The position numbers and the translations under genes are program-made. Shown one piece after another: positions 1-8,383 of a stretch of DNA of 24,603 bases; the stretch's first letter is position 1, and each line of letters opens with the position of its first letter. The DNA lies in assembly GCA_036477795.1 (NCBI GenBank), contig JAZGDL010000028.1, positions 1 through 24,603 on the forward strand. Direction: 5' to 3'. The stretch comes from JAZGDL01 sp036477795 (GTDB lineage: Bacteria; Planctomycetota; Phycisphaerae; UBA1845). The notes under the pieces are model-generated. The model was not told the DNA's origin, made no database searches, and saw only the letters and a program-made list of their open reading frames with translations.

Positions 1-2069
1 GTTGAGCGGATTCGCTTGAGACGCTCCTTGTGCTCGACGCCGAAGCGTTGCTCCTCGTCGACCACCACCAGGCCCAGGTCGGCGAAACCGACGTCCTTGC
101 TGAGCAGGCGATGGGTGCCGATGAGAATGTCGATCTGCCCCTTCTTGGCCTTTTCGATCAGCTTCTTCTGCTCGGCGGGGGACTTGAAGCGTGAGAGGCA
201 TCCGATGATGAAGGGATACTCCGCCAGTCGCTCGGTGAAGGTCCGGTGGTGCTGCTCAGCCAACACGGTGGTGGGCACCAGGACGGCCACCTGTTTGCCG
301 TATTCGACGACCTTGAAGGCGGCGCGGATGGCCAGCTCGGTCTTGCCGTAGCCGACGTCGCCGCACACCAGCCGGTCCATCGATCTGGGGCGCATGAGAT
401 CGTCCTTGATCTGAGCGCTGACCAGGGCCTGGTCCTCGGTGTCCTCGTACATGAAGGACTCTTCGAACTCGTGTTGCCATTGGGTGTCGGGCGGGTAGCC
501 GACGCCTTCGCTCTGGTCGCGCTCGATCTGGATTCGCAGCAGAGATTCCGCCAACTCGGACACCGCGTCTTCGACCCGATCCTTGGTCTTTCTCCAGCGG
601 GTCCCGCCCAGTTTGGACAGCGAGGGCTTGATGCCGCCGGCCCCGATGTATTTCTGAATCAGGTCGATCTGATAGGTGGTGACGTGAATGACGGCTTTGT
701 CGGCAAACTGCAGGCTGAGGAATTCCTCGACCTTGTTGGAGCCGGTCTTGCGCATCGTCTTCATACCCAGGTAGCGGGCGATGCCGTGATTGACGTGGAC
801 TATCAGGTCGCCGGGGACCAGGTCCAGGACCGACTCGATGGGGCGTGAGGCGTGGGCCCGGCGCAGCTTGCGGCCTGGCTTTCTGTTGAAGATCTCATGG
901 TGCGGCACGACGATAGCTGAGCCGGGCCTCCACTCGAAGCCGTGGTGGATCAATCCGATGATCAGCTCCAGGCCCTCGGGCAGTTGTCCGGCGTGCCCGA
1001 CGATGAGCTCTTGCAGCCGGGCGCGTTCTCCTTCGTTACTGCAGTAGACGACGATGCTGTGGTCGGCGGCGGCGTGGCACAGGTCACGGACCGCGCTTTC
1101 GGCTTTGCCTTCGAATCGGACCAGCGATTGCACGTCGAAGTGGAACACGTCCGCCACGGCTCCCACCGCGCTGCCGATGCGGGTGATGTGAAGCTGATCG
1201 TAATCTGCGATGCGCCGAAGCAGGCTGGCGGGATCGATGAGCCGGTCGGGCTGATCCAGGCGGTTCCAGAAGGTGACGCCCATTTCCTGAACATCGCTTG
1301 GGCGGTCGATAACCACCACGGTTTGGGGCGGAAAGTATTCGAGAAACGGCGCCGCCTCGCTGCCGGACAGCCGGTGCCGGTGCGGCAATGCGGTGAGCGC
1401 CAGATTCTTGATATTGCCGGTGGAGCGCTGGGTTACAACGTCGAATGTTCGCACCGCATCGAGCGTGTCATCGAGGAATTCGAGGCGGACCGGGTCTCGC
1501 CGGTCGGGAGCGTAGACGTCAATGATATCCCCGCGCTGGGCGAAATCGCCCGGGGCTTCGACACGCTCCAGCCGCTCGAATCCGCGACCGACCAGCCAGG
1601 CGACGATGTCATCGGGCTCGCGGCGAGTCCCCACGTTCAGGCGCAGGGTGTTGTCTTCAAGGGCGGCGGGGCTGGGGACCGGTTGCAGCAGTGCCTGGAT
1701 GGGAGCCACCACGATTTCCGGGGCCTCGCTTTGAAGCAGCGAGCAGAGCTGTAGGCGTTCGTCGTGTATCTCGCCGCTGGACGAACCCTCGCCGGGCAGC
1801 GCCTCCCACGCGGGAAGCAAAGCGCAGGAGCGGCCGGTGAACGTTTCCAAATCGTCCAGGATCTCGTCGGCCTCATCGAGGTGGGCAGTGATGTACAACA
1901 GAGGGCGTTTGAGGGCGTCAGCCAGGACGCCGCAAAGCAGAGGCGCAGAAGATCCCCACAGGCCGGAAACGCCGACCACCCCCCCTGTGGATCGGAAGCG
2001 ATCAACAAGCCGGCGGAACGTCTCGTCGTTGGTGATCTGCCGGACCACCATCATCTGTACATCGATCAT
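1..2069 (-). CDS. mfd: Transcription-repair coupling factor Mfd, N-terminal part (cut by window edge)
   Basis: Mfd is the cytoplasmic DNA translocase that removes RNA polymerase stalled at lesions and recruits UvrA. About 689 residues are visible; the family is usually about 1100-1200, so the C-terminal translocation and regulatory parts lie left of the window. Seen in order: a UvrB-like N-terminal module (residues 1-300, with QRGDIIDVYAP near 215), a CarD-like RNA-polymerase-interacting domain (VHVNHGIARYLG near residues 425-440), then the first helicase domain with Walker A GDVGYGKTE (570-578), LVPTTVLAEQHH, and the DEEQRFGV box (671-678). The ATG at 2069 was chosen because the frame closes at a stop 84 bases upstream and no better start lies between; no clear Shine-Dalgarno is visible. 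It diverges from the exported-protein gene at 2341. The motif set makes confusion with RecG unlikely, because RecG lacks the UvrB-like and CarD-like parts. Confidence 0.96.
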   Translation of the reverse strand, partial: MIDVQMMVVRQITNDETFRRLVDRFRSTGGVVGVSGLWGSSAPLLCGVLADALKRPLLYITAHLDEADEILDDLETFTGRSCALLPAWEALPGEGSSSGEIHDERLQLCSLLQSEAPEIVVAPIQALLQPVPSPAALEDNTLRLNVGTRREPDDIVAWLVGRGFERLERVEAPGDFAQRGDIIDVYAPDRRDPVRLEFLDDTLDAVRTFDVVTQRSTGNIKNLALTALPHRHRLSGSEAAPFLEYFPPQTVVVIDRPSDVQEMGVTFWNRLDQPDRLIDPASLLRRIADYDQLHITRIGSAVGAVADVFHFDVQSLVRFEGKAESAVRDLCHAAADHSIVVYCSNEGERARLQELIVGHAGQLPEGLELIIGLIHHGFEWRPGSAIVVPHHEIFNRKPGRKLRRAHASRPIESVLDLVPGDLIVHVNHGIARYLGMKTMRKTGSNKVEEFLSLQFADKAVIHVTTYQIDLIQKYIGAGGIKPSLSKLGGTRWRKTKDRVEDAVSELAESLLRIQIERDQSEGVGYPPDTQWQHEFEESFMYEDTEDQALVSAQIKDDLMRPRSMDRLVCGDVGYGKTELAIRAAFKVVEYGKQVAVLVPTTVLAEQHHRTFTERLAEYPFIIGCLSRFKSPAEQKKLIEKAKKGQIDILIGTHRLLSKDVGFADLGLVVVDEEQRFGVEHKERLKRIRS

Positions 2070-2240
2070 AGCGGCGAAGTGGTCCCAATAAAACAGCCAA
2101 GTGCGCCGGATCGGGGTTGAGAACGGATTTGGCGCGACAAGATCGGACAACTAACAACAATGGTAATCTGGCCTTGTTCCGATTGGACCGATATCCTTGA
2201 GTGTTGGGTTGGGGGCCGTGTGGTTGGCGGGCCGCCCCGT

Positions 2241-2317
2241 GAATGCAGAATAGCGAATGCAGAATAGCGAATAGCGAGTACGAATACCCTTTCGCTATTC
2301 GCCATTCGCTATTCGCC
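2241..2317. repeat. Imperfect inverted repeat built from GAATGCAGAATAGC units
   Basis: The left arm is a tandem of two 14-base units (GAATGCAGAATAGC at 2241-2254 and 2255-2268) followed by a partial GAATAGCGAG. The right arm (2291-2317) is made of CGCTATTCGC-type words, the reverse complement of the left-arm words. The two arms can fold into one large hairpin around an 11-12 base loop. It sits in the divergent space between mfd and the exported-protein gene and ends about 23 bases before the start at 2341. The rest of the 2070-2340 gap shows no other gene. Confidence 0.8.
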
Positions 2318-2340
2318 ACATGAGCCGAGGAGACGTCCGT

Positions 2341-4155
2341 ATGGTTCTTTCAAAGCGCGTGTTGTGCGCGTCGCTGCTGCTGCCGGGGTTGACGTTCGGT
2401 GAAGCTCGAACGACGCCGTTCACGCTGGGCAAGTACATCCCCGGGGACGTGTGGATGTACATACACGAGGTGCACAACCCCGAGCGCGATTTCATTTGCG
2501 CCCACTGGGAGCGGGTTTTTAGTGCCGCGGCCCGCAGTGGTATCGACCAGGAGATCAAGAAGCTGATCATTGCCGAGTTGCCCGAGGACGAACGGGCGGA
2601 GTTTGAGGCCAAGTGGGACAAAGTACGTAGCGCGCTGACGGCGGTGCCGTGGGGCGAGCTGGGTGCCGTTGAGTTTGCTATGGGGCAGCGCATTGTGATG
2701 CCCATGCCCAACTACATGTTCCTGTTCAAGAACAAGCCCTCCCGGACCGAGGCCATCATGCCGCCGCTGACCCACCTGCTCAAGACGATGGCCTCGCTGT
2801 CTGGCGAGTGTGTCATCCGGGAGTCGAAGAAGTCGGGGGCCGCCAAACACTCGCTTTGCATAGACAAAGTGGGGGCGGTTTTCGAGGTTTTCGCGCGCGG
2901 CGACGTGATCGGGATCGCCGTCGGCCAAGGGGTCGCCGACGAGATGATCTCGCTGATGGAGGCCAAGAACGAGGGCAAGTCCATCGTCGCCGACGCAACG
3001 TTTCAGAAGGCCCTGAAATCTATAGAGCCCCCCGAGGACATGCTCAAGTACTTCCGTGTCACCAACTTCATCAGGGCTTTTCGGGATTTCCTGCTGAAGG
3101 AAACGGCTGGTGACGAAGACGCCAAAAAGGTGATGGGGATTGTTTCCAAGGTAGTTTCGCACGTTGACGTTCTGGACTATTCCATCTGGACGCGCCGCAC
3201 CGATGGTTTGCATGAGTCCTTTTCGGGCGTCACCAAGCTGTTGCCCGGAAGCGGGCAGAAACCGCTGGTCCGGGCTCTGACCAAGCGGAAGATGTTCGAC
3301 AAGTTCGACCGGTTCGTGCCGAAAGACGCGGGCGGTTTCACTGTTTCGGCGGGTGTCGATCTGGGATTGTTGTACGACACTGTTATCAACTTCATCAAAA
3401 CGGAGATTCCGGAGGGCGGCCCGGCACTGATCGCCAAGTGGGACGCATTGCAGGAGACCATCGGTTTCAATCCCCGGCGGGACTTGTTCGATTGGCTCAG
3501 CGGTGAGTTCGTCACGGTCAATCTTTCCGGCGGCATGAGCACTCAGATGAACTTCGTGGTGATGGTGCGGACGACGAAACCGGAGCTGGCTGCCGAGAAG
3601 GTCAACACCTTGCTGGATATGGTGGCCGGCAAGTTTCCGCAAGTGATGATCAGCCCCGCGCCCGAGGTGGGCGTTGAGGGCTTCCGCACCGTCTTTGTCC
3701 CCATGATGATGATGTGGCAGTTAAAGCCGGTCATCGGCGTGCACGGTGAGTGGCTGGTGCTGGGGACCACGCCCAAGGGTGTAAAGCGGTGTCTCGATAC
3801 TGCCAAAGGAAAAACTCCGAGTATCCGGGCCAACAAGCGTTTTCAGAAAGAGGGCTTGATGGGTGAGGGCCAGGTGAGCGGGGCGTCCTTCAGCGACATG
3901 AGCCATTTAGGTCAAGGCCTGGGCATGGCCCTCGGGATGTGCGGGATGGCCGGAAGCTTCCTGCCGGACCAGGAGGAGACCCGGCCGATCAAGACAGTGT
4001 TCAGTCTCTTAGCCCGGCTGGCCCCGGTTGTCGCTGAAATCAACTTCTACAGCTCCAAAGCCTCCATGAGTCACTTCACCGGTGACGGATGGGTCAGCAG
4101 AACAAAGATGACCTACAAACCGCAAGAGGTGGTAGCGGTTAAAGACGCGCCATAG
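2341..4155 (+). CDS. Exported protein of unknown function, about 604 residues, DUF3352-like
   Basis: The ATG at 2341 is preferred over the in-frame ATG at 2320 because AGGAG at 2328-2332 lies 8 bases before it and the protein then begins directly with a signal peptide (basic MVLSKR, hydrophobic VLCASLLLPGLTFG, cut near GEA). The mature part is a soluble, mixed alpha/beta sequence with no obvious catalytic motif. The stretch around residues 340-400 (KDAGGFTVSAGVDLG ... GFNPRRDLFDWLSGEFV) has the flavour of DUF3352-type exported proteins, in which two copies of a fold compare a modelled threshold with a 'GE' segment. That assignment is from memory and weak. It stands alone, divergent from mfd, with a large hairpin repeat just upstream. 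The function is unknown; a periplasmic or surface role is inferred only from the signal peptide. Confidence 0.85.
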   Translation: MVLSKRVLCASLLLPGLTFGEARTTPFTLGKYIPGDVWMYIHEVHNPERDFICAHWERVFSAAARSGIDQEIKKLIIAELPEDERAEFEAKWDKVRSALTAVPWGELGAVEFAMGQRIVMPMPNYMFLFKNKPSRTEAIMPPLTHLLKTMASLSGECVIRESKKSGAAKHSLCIDKVGAVFEVFARGDVIGIAVGQGVADEMISLMEAKNEGKSIVADATFQKALKSIEPPEDMLKYFRVTNFIRAFRDFLLKETAGDEDAKKVMGIVSKVVSHVDVLDYSIWTRRTDGLHESFSGVTKLLPGSGQKPLVRALTKRKMFDKFDRFVPKDAGGFTVSAGVDLGLLYDTVINFIKTEIPEGGPALIAKWDALQETIGFNPRRDLFDWLSGEFVTVNLSGGMSTQMNFVVMVRTTKPELAAEKVNTLLDMVAGKFPQVMISPAPEVGVEGFRTVFVPMMMMWQLKPVIGVHGEWLVLGTTPKGVKRCLDTAKGKTPSIRANKRFQKEGLMGEGQVSGASFSDMSHLGQGLGMALGMCGMAGSFLPDQEETRPIKTVFSLLARLAPVVAEINFYSSKASMSHFTGDGWVSRTKMTYKPQEVVAVKDAP

Positions 4156-4170
4156 TCCCTCGGGGCGGCA

Positions 4171-4322
4171 TAGTGCTGCGGCACGCCTGAATCGATGGGT
4201 AATCCGAGCCGCGCCCGTAAGGAAGCGGTTTGCAGCGGTATCAGAGACTTTCGATCGTCCGCTCCCTCACGGTCGCGTCTCGGTTCAGCCCGACCCATCG
4301 AATGACGCTTGTCGCAGCACTA
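4171..4322. repeat. About 150-bp long imperfect inverted repeat (palindromic element)
   Basis: Outer arms 4171-4200 and 4293-4322 are inverted copies sharing TAGTGCTGCG at the tips and TCGATGGGT at the inner ends, with a diverged middle. Inside them 4204-4228 (CCGAGCCGCGCCCGTAAGG...) and 4259-4283 (...CCTCACGGTCGCGTCTCGG) are a second inverted pair of 25 bases with about three differences. The whole element fills the space between the convergent genes ending at 4155 and 4333, so it could act as a bidirectional hairpin terminator or be a non-autonomous palindromic element. No open frame of note lies inside. The inner 25-base word recurs at 5921-5945. Confidence 0.8.
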
Positions 4323-4332
4323 GGAATTGTCT

Positions 4333-5454
4333 TCACGGTCGCGCCGTTTTTCTCAGCAGTGGGTTGAATTCGCGTTGTAGCGTTTCGAGTTTCCGGCTGA
4401 GAGTCGGGTCCTGCCCGTTGTATCGCCGCCTGGTCTCAACCAGAGCGACGAACCATTCCGCCAGCCGGGCGAAATCATCCAGATCGATGTACTCCGCACC
4501 GATTCTCTTGCTGGTGACGTTCATGTTGTGGTAGTTGCCCAGGGCAACGCAAATGCCGGTGGCGTCGTAGCCCAAGGCACAATAGGCGGATGATTCGCAG
4601 GTGCCCCCATCCATCAACTTGCGTTGATAGGTGAACCTCTTCTTCTTTTGGGCCAGGTCCTCCGCGACGGCGCCGGCGAACGCGGTGGCGGAAGGGGTGA
4701 ACATGCTGGACTTGTCGCCCACGCGCAGGATGGGGCCGTCGCCCATACGGGCGTGGGGCCGCTGTGAACTGGTCTCAATGGCGATGACCACGCAGCGTTT
4801 AGGAATGGTCTTGGCTTTGCACGCCGCCATGGCACCGACAAAACCGACCTCCTCCGCCCGGGTGAAGAGGAAGTAGGCTTGGCCGCGTTGGCGTCGAGCG
4901 TCGATATCATGAATGCAGGCCAGCATGGCGGCTACGCCGGCCAGATCGTCGATGGCCCGGGCGTAGATGCGCTTGTTTCTCACCGCCGGTTCGGGCAGGT
5001 CCCACATGCCCGGGCTGTCCGGTGCCACGCGGGCGGGCACGTCGATCACGGCATTCTTGACGGTGGTTCGGGGCCCTCGTCCGGTTGTGCCGATCGAGGT
5101 GATCCTCCCCCGCACCCATTCCCCCTCGGAGAAGAACCGGACGCGACTGCCCGGAAAATATTGCGGGCGGACACCACCTCGCCACAAAGCCTGGAGCTTT
5201 TTGGAGGAAAGCATGCGCTGGGCGACGAATCCGGGGTGATCGGTATGTGCTGCCAGGCAGATGGGCCGCGGCACCCGCTGCCGGCCGTGCTGGTAGTGGA
5301 CGAGAATGTTGCCGGCAGCGTCCGTCCGGGCGGTCACCGTCGATCGGGCGGCGACGAATGAGCGGATGTAGTCCAGCACGTGATGTTCGGCGAAGGGAGC
5401 CGTTGGCAAGGACAAGACCTGGCCCAGGATCCTTTCGGATTGTCTGCGGTTCAT
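4333..5454 (-). CDS. M42-family metal-dependent aminopeptidase
   Basis: Cytosolic di-metal aminopeptidases of this family (glutamyl/deblocking aminopeptidase, FrvX/PepA-like, endoglucanase M-like) form large tetrahedral particles that trim peptides. The 373-residue product is the usual family length. The expected ligands are visible in order: AAHTDHPGF (metal His/Asp), ARAIDDLAG (bridging Asp), FTRAEEVGFVGA (catalytic Glu-Glu pair), AIETSSQ (third ligand region), GGTCESSAY (substrate loop), and LGNYHNMN (last metal His). The start at 5454 is chosen over an in-frame ATG at 5514: GGAGG lies 11 bases before 5454, and the longer form would overlap the upstream gene ending at 5495. It is the last gene of a probable three-gene minus-strand run, 40 bases after the small membrane protein. 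Substrate preference cannot be told from sequence. Confidence 0.9.
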   Translation of the reverse strand: MNRRQSERILGQVLSLPTAPFAEHHVLDYIRSFVAARSTVTARTDAAGNILVHYQHGRQRVPRPICLAAHTDHPGFVAQRMLSSKKLQALWRGGVRPQYFPGSRVRFFSEGEWVRGRITSIGTTGRGPRTTVKNAVIDVPARVAPDSPGMWDLPEPAVRNKRIYARAIDDLAGVAAMLACIHDIDARRQRGQAYFLFTRAEEVGFVGAMAACKAKTIPKRCVVIAIETSSQRPHARMGDGPILRVGDKSSMFTPSATAFAGAVAEDLAQKKKRFTYQRKLMDGGTCESSAYCALGYDATGICVALGNYHNMNVTSKRIGAEYIDLDDFARLAEWFVALVETRRRYNGQDPTLSRKLETLQREFNPLLRKTARP

Positions 5455-5494
5455 TGAGTTGCGATCCTCCGCGACACGGTAATTGGCCAAACGA

Positions 5495-5860
5495 TCAACC
5501 TGCGACGATTTCAAACTTCAGCTTTCGGAATGCGAAAAAGAGGATGATCGAGAATGAGAGCACGGCGGTGCCGATGAAAAAGCCGAGCCAGGACTTGTGC
5601 TGCTCCTTGTTGCGTCGCTGGCCGGCGCTGTTGAAGCCCAACCCCAGGCCGATGACGCTGAGCATCATGGCCAATCCCACGCAGGCCAGGAAGGCGATCC
5701 TGAAGCTGCCCTGTTGGCCGTATTGTATGGCCCGCAGTTGATGGTCGTAACGCCGGTAGCTTTGCAAGGCCGCCGCCAGCAGAGGCAGGGCTGCGACGAT
5801 TGAAGTCCACAGGCCCACGCGGGCCTGAACGTCGTATCTGCGGAGACTGGGTAGCTTCAC
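5495..5860 (-). CDS. Small three-helix membrane protein of unknown function
   Basis: The product is 121 residues. Three hydrophobic segments are visible: residues about 16-33 (GLWTSIVAALPLLAAAL), about 52-76 (FRIAFLACVGLAMMLSVIGLGLGF), and about 91-110 (LGFFIGTAVLSFSIILFFAF). A charged linker (SAGQRRNKEQHKS) lies between helices two and three and a short basic tail follows the last helix. The start is GTG at 5860; only a weak GAG lies upstream. The gene lies 40 bases upstream of the M42 peptidase and likely shares a transcript with it. No family was recognised. The clear membrane pattern and the spacing argue that it is a real gene rather than a shadow frame. Confidence 0.75.
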   Translation of the reverse strand: MKLPSLRRYDVQARVGLWTSIVAALPLLAAALQSYRRYDHQLRAIQYGQQGSFRIAFLACVGLAMMLSVIGLGLGFNSAGQRRNKEQHKSWLGFFIGTAVLSFSIILFFAFRKLKFEIVAG

Positions 5861-5920
5861 GTTTGCAGCTCTGTTCCAAACGACCGCGTGCGACCGAGCG
5901 CCGACCTTGATACCACACTA

Positions 5921-5945
5921 CCGCTCCCTTACGGTCGCGGCTCGG
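5921..5945. repeat. Single copy of a dispersed 25-base word shared with the 4171-4322 element
   Basis: CCGCTCCCTTACGGTCGC followed by GGCTCGG matches the inner arm at 4259-4283 with two differences and, inverted, the arm at 4204-4228. It sits in the 156-base gap between the small membrane protein gene and the toroid-repeat protein gene. No full outer arms like those of the long element are seen here. Confidence 0.7.
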
Positions 5946-6016
5946 ATAAGCCGGGTTATCTTTCGCCATGTTAAGACGGTTTCGGAGAGGCGTCCAGATT
6001 CCCGGCGTAGCACAGG

Positions 6017-7141
6017 TTATCGGGCAGCGGTCTGGATGGCGAGGATGGCGTAGGCGGTGACCAGGTAGGCGTTGCCCTCATACCAGCGGTCGGAGGCGTT
6101 GACCCAGCTTCCATCTTCACGCTGTAGGCTGACGAGCTTCAGGCAGAGCTCTTGGCGCCAGCGGTGTTGTAGGCCCTGGGCGTCGGTGATGACGTCCCGG
6201 CCCCAAGCGTCCAGGGCCCGGGCGAAGGCGTGGTAGTAGTAGTACAGGCCCTCATGGGACTGCCGACCGGGCATGTTGGGGTTGACTTCGAGGGTGTAAT
6301 GGCGGCGAATCCAATCGAAGGCGGCTTTGACGCGGGCGTCGTCGCTGCTGAGACCGGCGTAAAGGAGGCTTTTGAATCCCGCATAGGTCATGGAGCCGTA
6401 GCTGCGCAACTGCGTTCGGCCGTCGACGGTGACGCTGCCGGCCTTGCTCTCGCCGCCGCCCACCGGGGTATAAATGAACCCGCCGTCGGCGGCGGCGCGG
6501 GCGAAGGGGCGGTCATTCGATTCGCTCGACATCTGGCAGCGTGAGATGAACACCAATGCCTTCTGATAGACGGGGTCGTCCTCGGGCAGGCCGCTCTGTT
6601 GAAGGGCTTCCAGCATGAGCTGGGTGTTGGACAGGTCTGGGCGCTTGTGTCTGCCGTATCCAGCCCCGCCGTACCACTCACTCTTGGGGTCGATGCTCTC
6701 GGCTTCGTCCCACTGTCCCTTTTTCAGAAACTGCTGGGCACGGCGAATAGTCTTGTCGTGGGCGGCCTGGTGCGTGGCGGCCAGTGCCATAGTGCAGACA
6801 CTGGTGTAGTAGTTGCGCAGTCCCTGATCGGGGACGTAAATGCCTCCGTCGGGTTGCCGGTATTTGAGTATGAAGGCCACGGCCTTTTGGGAAATGGGAT
6901 GGCCGGGGCCGTGGTCGGGAGATTGGATGAAGCACTTGGCGGCCAGCGCGGTGATGGCCGGATCGGTCCGGCTGCGGCTGATCCAGCCGCCGTCGGCCTG
7001 CTGAGTGGAGGCCAGGAACTTCAGGCCGCGGTCGACGGCGTTTAGGGTCGGCTTTTTCCAGTCGCCCGGCTGGTCGGCGCCGGCGCTGAAGATCGGCACC
7101 AGCGCAAGCGCCGCCAGGTGAATCTTGTTGTGCTTTTGCAT
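6017..7141 (-). CDS. Secreted prenyltransferase/squalene-cyclase-like toroid repeat protein
   Basis: The ATG at 7141 is chosen because GGAG lies 8 bases upstream and the protein then opens with a signal peptide (MQKHNK then IHLAALALVPIFSAGA). The upstream in-frame extension to 7267 is unusual in composition and lacks such a signal. The 374-residue product shows repeated alpha/alpha-toroid turns with QW-like motifs: QQADGGW near residue 46, RQPDGGIY near 95, ADGGFIY near 220, and REDGSW near 340, plus YGSMTYAGFKSLLYAGL typical of this group. The classic cyclase acid motif (DxDD) is not seen, so terpene cyclisation is not supported. Secreted members of this group are common in Planctomycetota and are mostly uncharacterised. 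It is the first gene of the minus-strand run ending with the M42 peptidase. Confidence 0.85.
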   Translation of the reverse strand: MQKHNKIHLAALALVPIFSAGADQPGDWKKPTLNAVDRGLKFLASTQQADGGWISRSRTDPAITALAAKCFIQSPDHGPGHPISQKAVAFILKYRQPDGGIYVPDQGLRNYYTSVCTMALAATHQAAHDKTIRRAQQFLKKGQWDEAESIDPKSEWYGGAGYGRHKRPDLSNTQLMLEALQQSGLPEDDPVYQKALVFISRCQMSSESNDRPFARAAADGGFIYTPVGGGESKAGSVTVDGRTQLRSYGSMTYAGFKSLLYAGLSSDDARVKAAFDWIRRHYTLEVNPNMPGRQSHEGLYYYYHAFARALDAWGRDVITDAQGLQHRWRQELCLKLVSLQREDGSWVNASDRWYEGNAYLVTAYAILAIQTAAR

Positions 7142-7171
7142 GTTCCTTACTCCGCGGAATGCTCGCGCTTT

Positions 7172-7177
7172 ATTATA
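7172..7177 (-). promoter_or_regulatory. Probable -10 box (TATAAT on the minus strand)
   Basis: The plus-strand ATTATA gives a perfect TATAAT on the minus strand, 31 bases before the toroid-protein start at 7141. No good -35 hexamer is visible at the expected distance, so this rests on the -10 alone. It lies in the divergent gap shared with the acyltransferase gene; nothing else coding was seen in 7142-7342. Confidence 0.4.
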
Positions 7178-7342
7178 GCGTTTCTGCTTGTACCTGCATT
7201 TATGTATTTGTCGCGATTGCGAAAGAGTGGAGCCGGGTATGTGGTCTTGGCGTCTGTCAAACGGCAAGCCACTTCCGACTTGTTCTGCATCATGTTATCG
7301 TTGTTGGTGGTCCGGTGGTATGAGACCCCGGGAAGGTGAAGC

Positions 7343-8275
7343 GTGGGAGACGCGGTGACACTGCAGAGTTCCTCGCAGAAGGATAGGCCCTCGATATCGA
7401 ACTGGGAGCGGGTGTCGTTCGAGGTGACGCGGTTTGTGGTGGGGATCTTGGCCCGGATCCTCTCGCTGACCGGTTTGTATCATTTCGGCCGGGCGTTTGC
7501 GACGCTGGAATGGCTGATCCAGTACAAACGCAGAAGGCGCTTTGCGGCGCGGATGCAAGAGCTATTCGGAACGGAAATGTCGCCCGTCGCGGTCCGGCGG
7601 GCGTGTTGGCGCCACTTCGTTCGCGTGCGGAACGACAAGCTGTACTACCTCATCTTTGACCTTCTACCGCCCGAGAAGGTCTTGCGGCGGTTCACCATCA
7701 CCAATAAGCATCTGCTGGATGATGCCCTTGCACGGGGCAAGGGGGCCCATCTGGCCATGTCGCATCTGGGTTCCCACCATGTGGGATTCTTCTGTCTGCG
7801 GGCTAGCGGTTATACGGTGGCGATCGTGCGCGATCCGAAGGAGGGGGCCATGCGCCGGTACATGCGGTGCAAACATGAAACCACGTGGGGCGATCAAATG
7901 CGATATTTTCGCAACGACGTCTTTCCGCGAACCATGTATCGATGGTATGAGAACAACGGCTTGCTGATGACCGCGCTGGACGTGGCCGGCCGGGGAGTGG
8001 AGCATGTGAAGACAGTAGAGGCGACGCTCTTTGGCAAACGCCGCCCGATTCTTCCGGGGCCCATCCAGCTTGCCAGCCGGTGCGGCGCCCCGACGCTGCA
8101 GGGGTTCGTCGTCACACGTAAGAATTTTCATTATGAATTCGAGCTGCACGGTCCATTGGTCGATCCCGCAGAGGACCAATCCACGGACGAGCGGCTCGCT
8201 GCCGCCGTTCAAGCCTACGCGGATGGCATCGAGCGGTTCGCACGAGCCTACCCCTGCCATGTGAGTAGAATCTAG
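7343..8275 (+). CDS. LpxL/HtrB-like acyltransferase family protein
   Basis: Family members transfer an acyl chain to lipid A precursors or related lipids at the inner membrane. The start is GTG at 7343 with GGAAGGTGA just upstream (7331-7339). The 310-residue length is typical. An N-terminal hydrophobic stretch (residues about 28-47) could anchor it. The segment GAHLAMSHLGSHHVGF near residue 140 aligns with the family's HX4(D/E) active-site region (usual form H-F/L-G-N-W-E), followed by the expected GYTVAIVRDP, a glycine-rich NNGLLMTALDVAGRG block and LFGKRRPILPGPIQLASRCGAP. The catalytic acid position reads His rather than Glu/Asp, so normal activity is not assured. It diverges from the toroid gene and precedes the large transglutaminase gene by 108 bases. 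Confidence 0.82.
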   Translation: MGDAVTLQSSSQKDRPSISNWERVSFEVTRFVVGILARILSLTGLYHFGRAFATLEWLIQYKRRRRFAARMQELFGTEMSPVAVRRACWRHFVRVRNDKLYYLIFDLLPPEKVLRRFTITNKHLLDDALARGKGAHLAMSHLGSHHVGFFCLRASGYTVAIVRDPKEGAMRRYMRCKHETTWGDQMRYFRNDVFPRTMYRWYENNGLLMTALDVAGRGVEHVKTVEATLFGKRRPILPGPIQLASRCGAPTLQGFVVTRKNFHYEFELHGPLVDPAEDQSTDERLAAAVQAYADGIERFARAYPCHVSRI

Positions 8276-8320
8276 ATGAGTGGGCGCGGATATGTGCCGA
8301 ACGACAAAGTCACTGCGAAA

Positions 8321-8342
8321 CCCACGGATTCGAATCCGTGGG
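8321..8342. repeat. 22-bp perfect palindrome, diverged copy of a three-member family
   Basis: CCCACGGATTC is followed directly by its reverse complement GAATCCGTGGG. The outer bases CCCACGG/CCGTGGG and the flanking GGGCTT match the copies at 19582-19611 and 21294-21321. It lies in the 8276-8383 gap between the acyltransferase and transglutaminase genes, about 40 bases before the TTG start. Confidence 0.75.
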
Positions 8343-8383
8343 CTTGTAATCGAACTGTGACGGAGCATTAGGGGAGATTTGGA

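Noticed and set aside
246..1754. Long plus-strand open frames (246-848, 942-1754)
   Set aside because: They lie opposite the mfd gene, whose minus frame shows Walker A, DEEQ and CarD-like motifs; the plus frames show no family motif.
2350..3642. A 430-codon minus-strand open frame
   Set aside because: It is antisense to the exported-protein gene, which has a signal peptide and ribosome site; the composition is typical of a GC-rich shadow frame.
8276..8374. Small plus-strand open frame (31 codons) right after the acyltransferase stop
   Set aside because: It is made partly of the palindromic repeat and has no ribosome site; chance is the simpler explanation.
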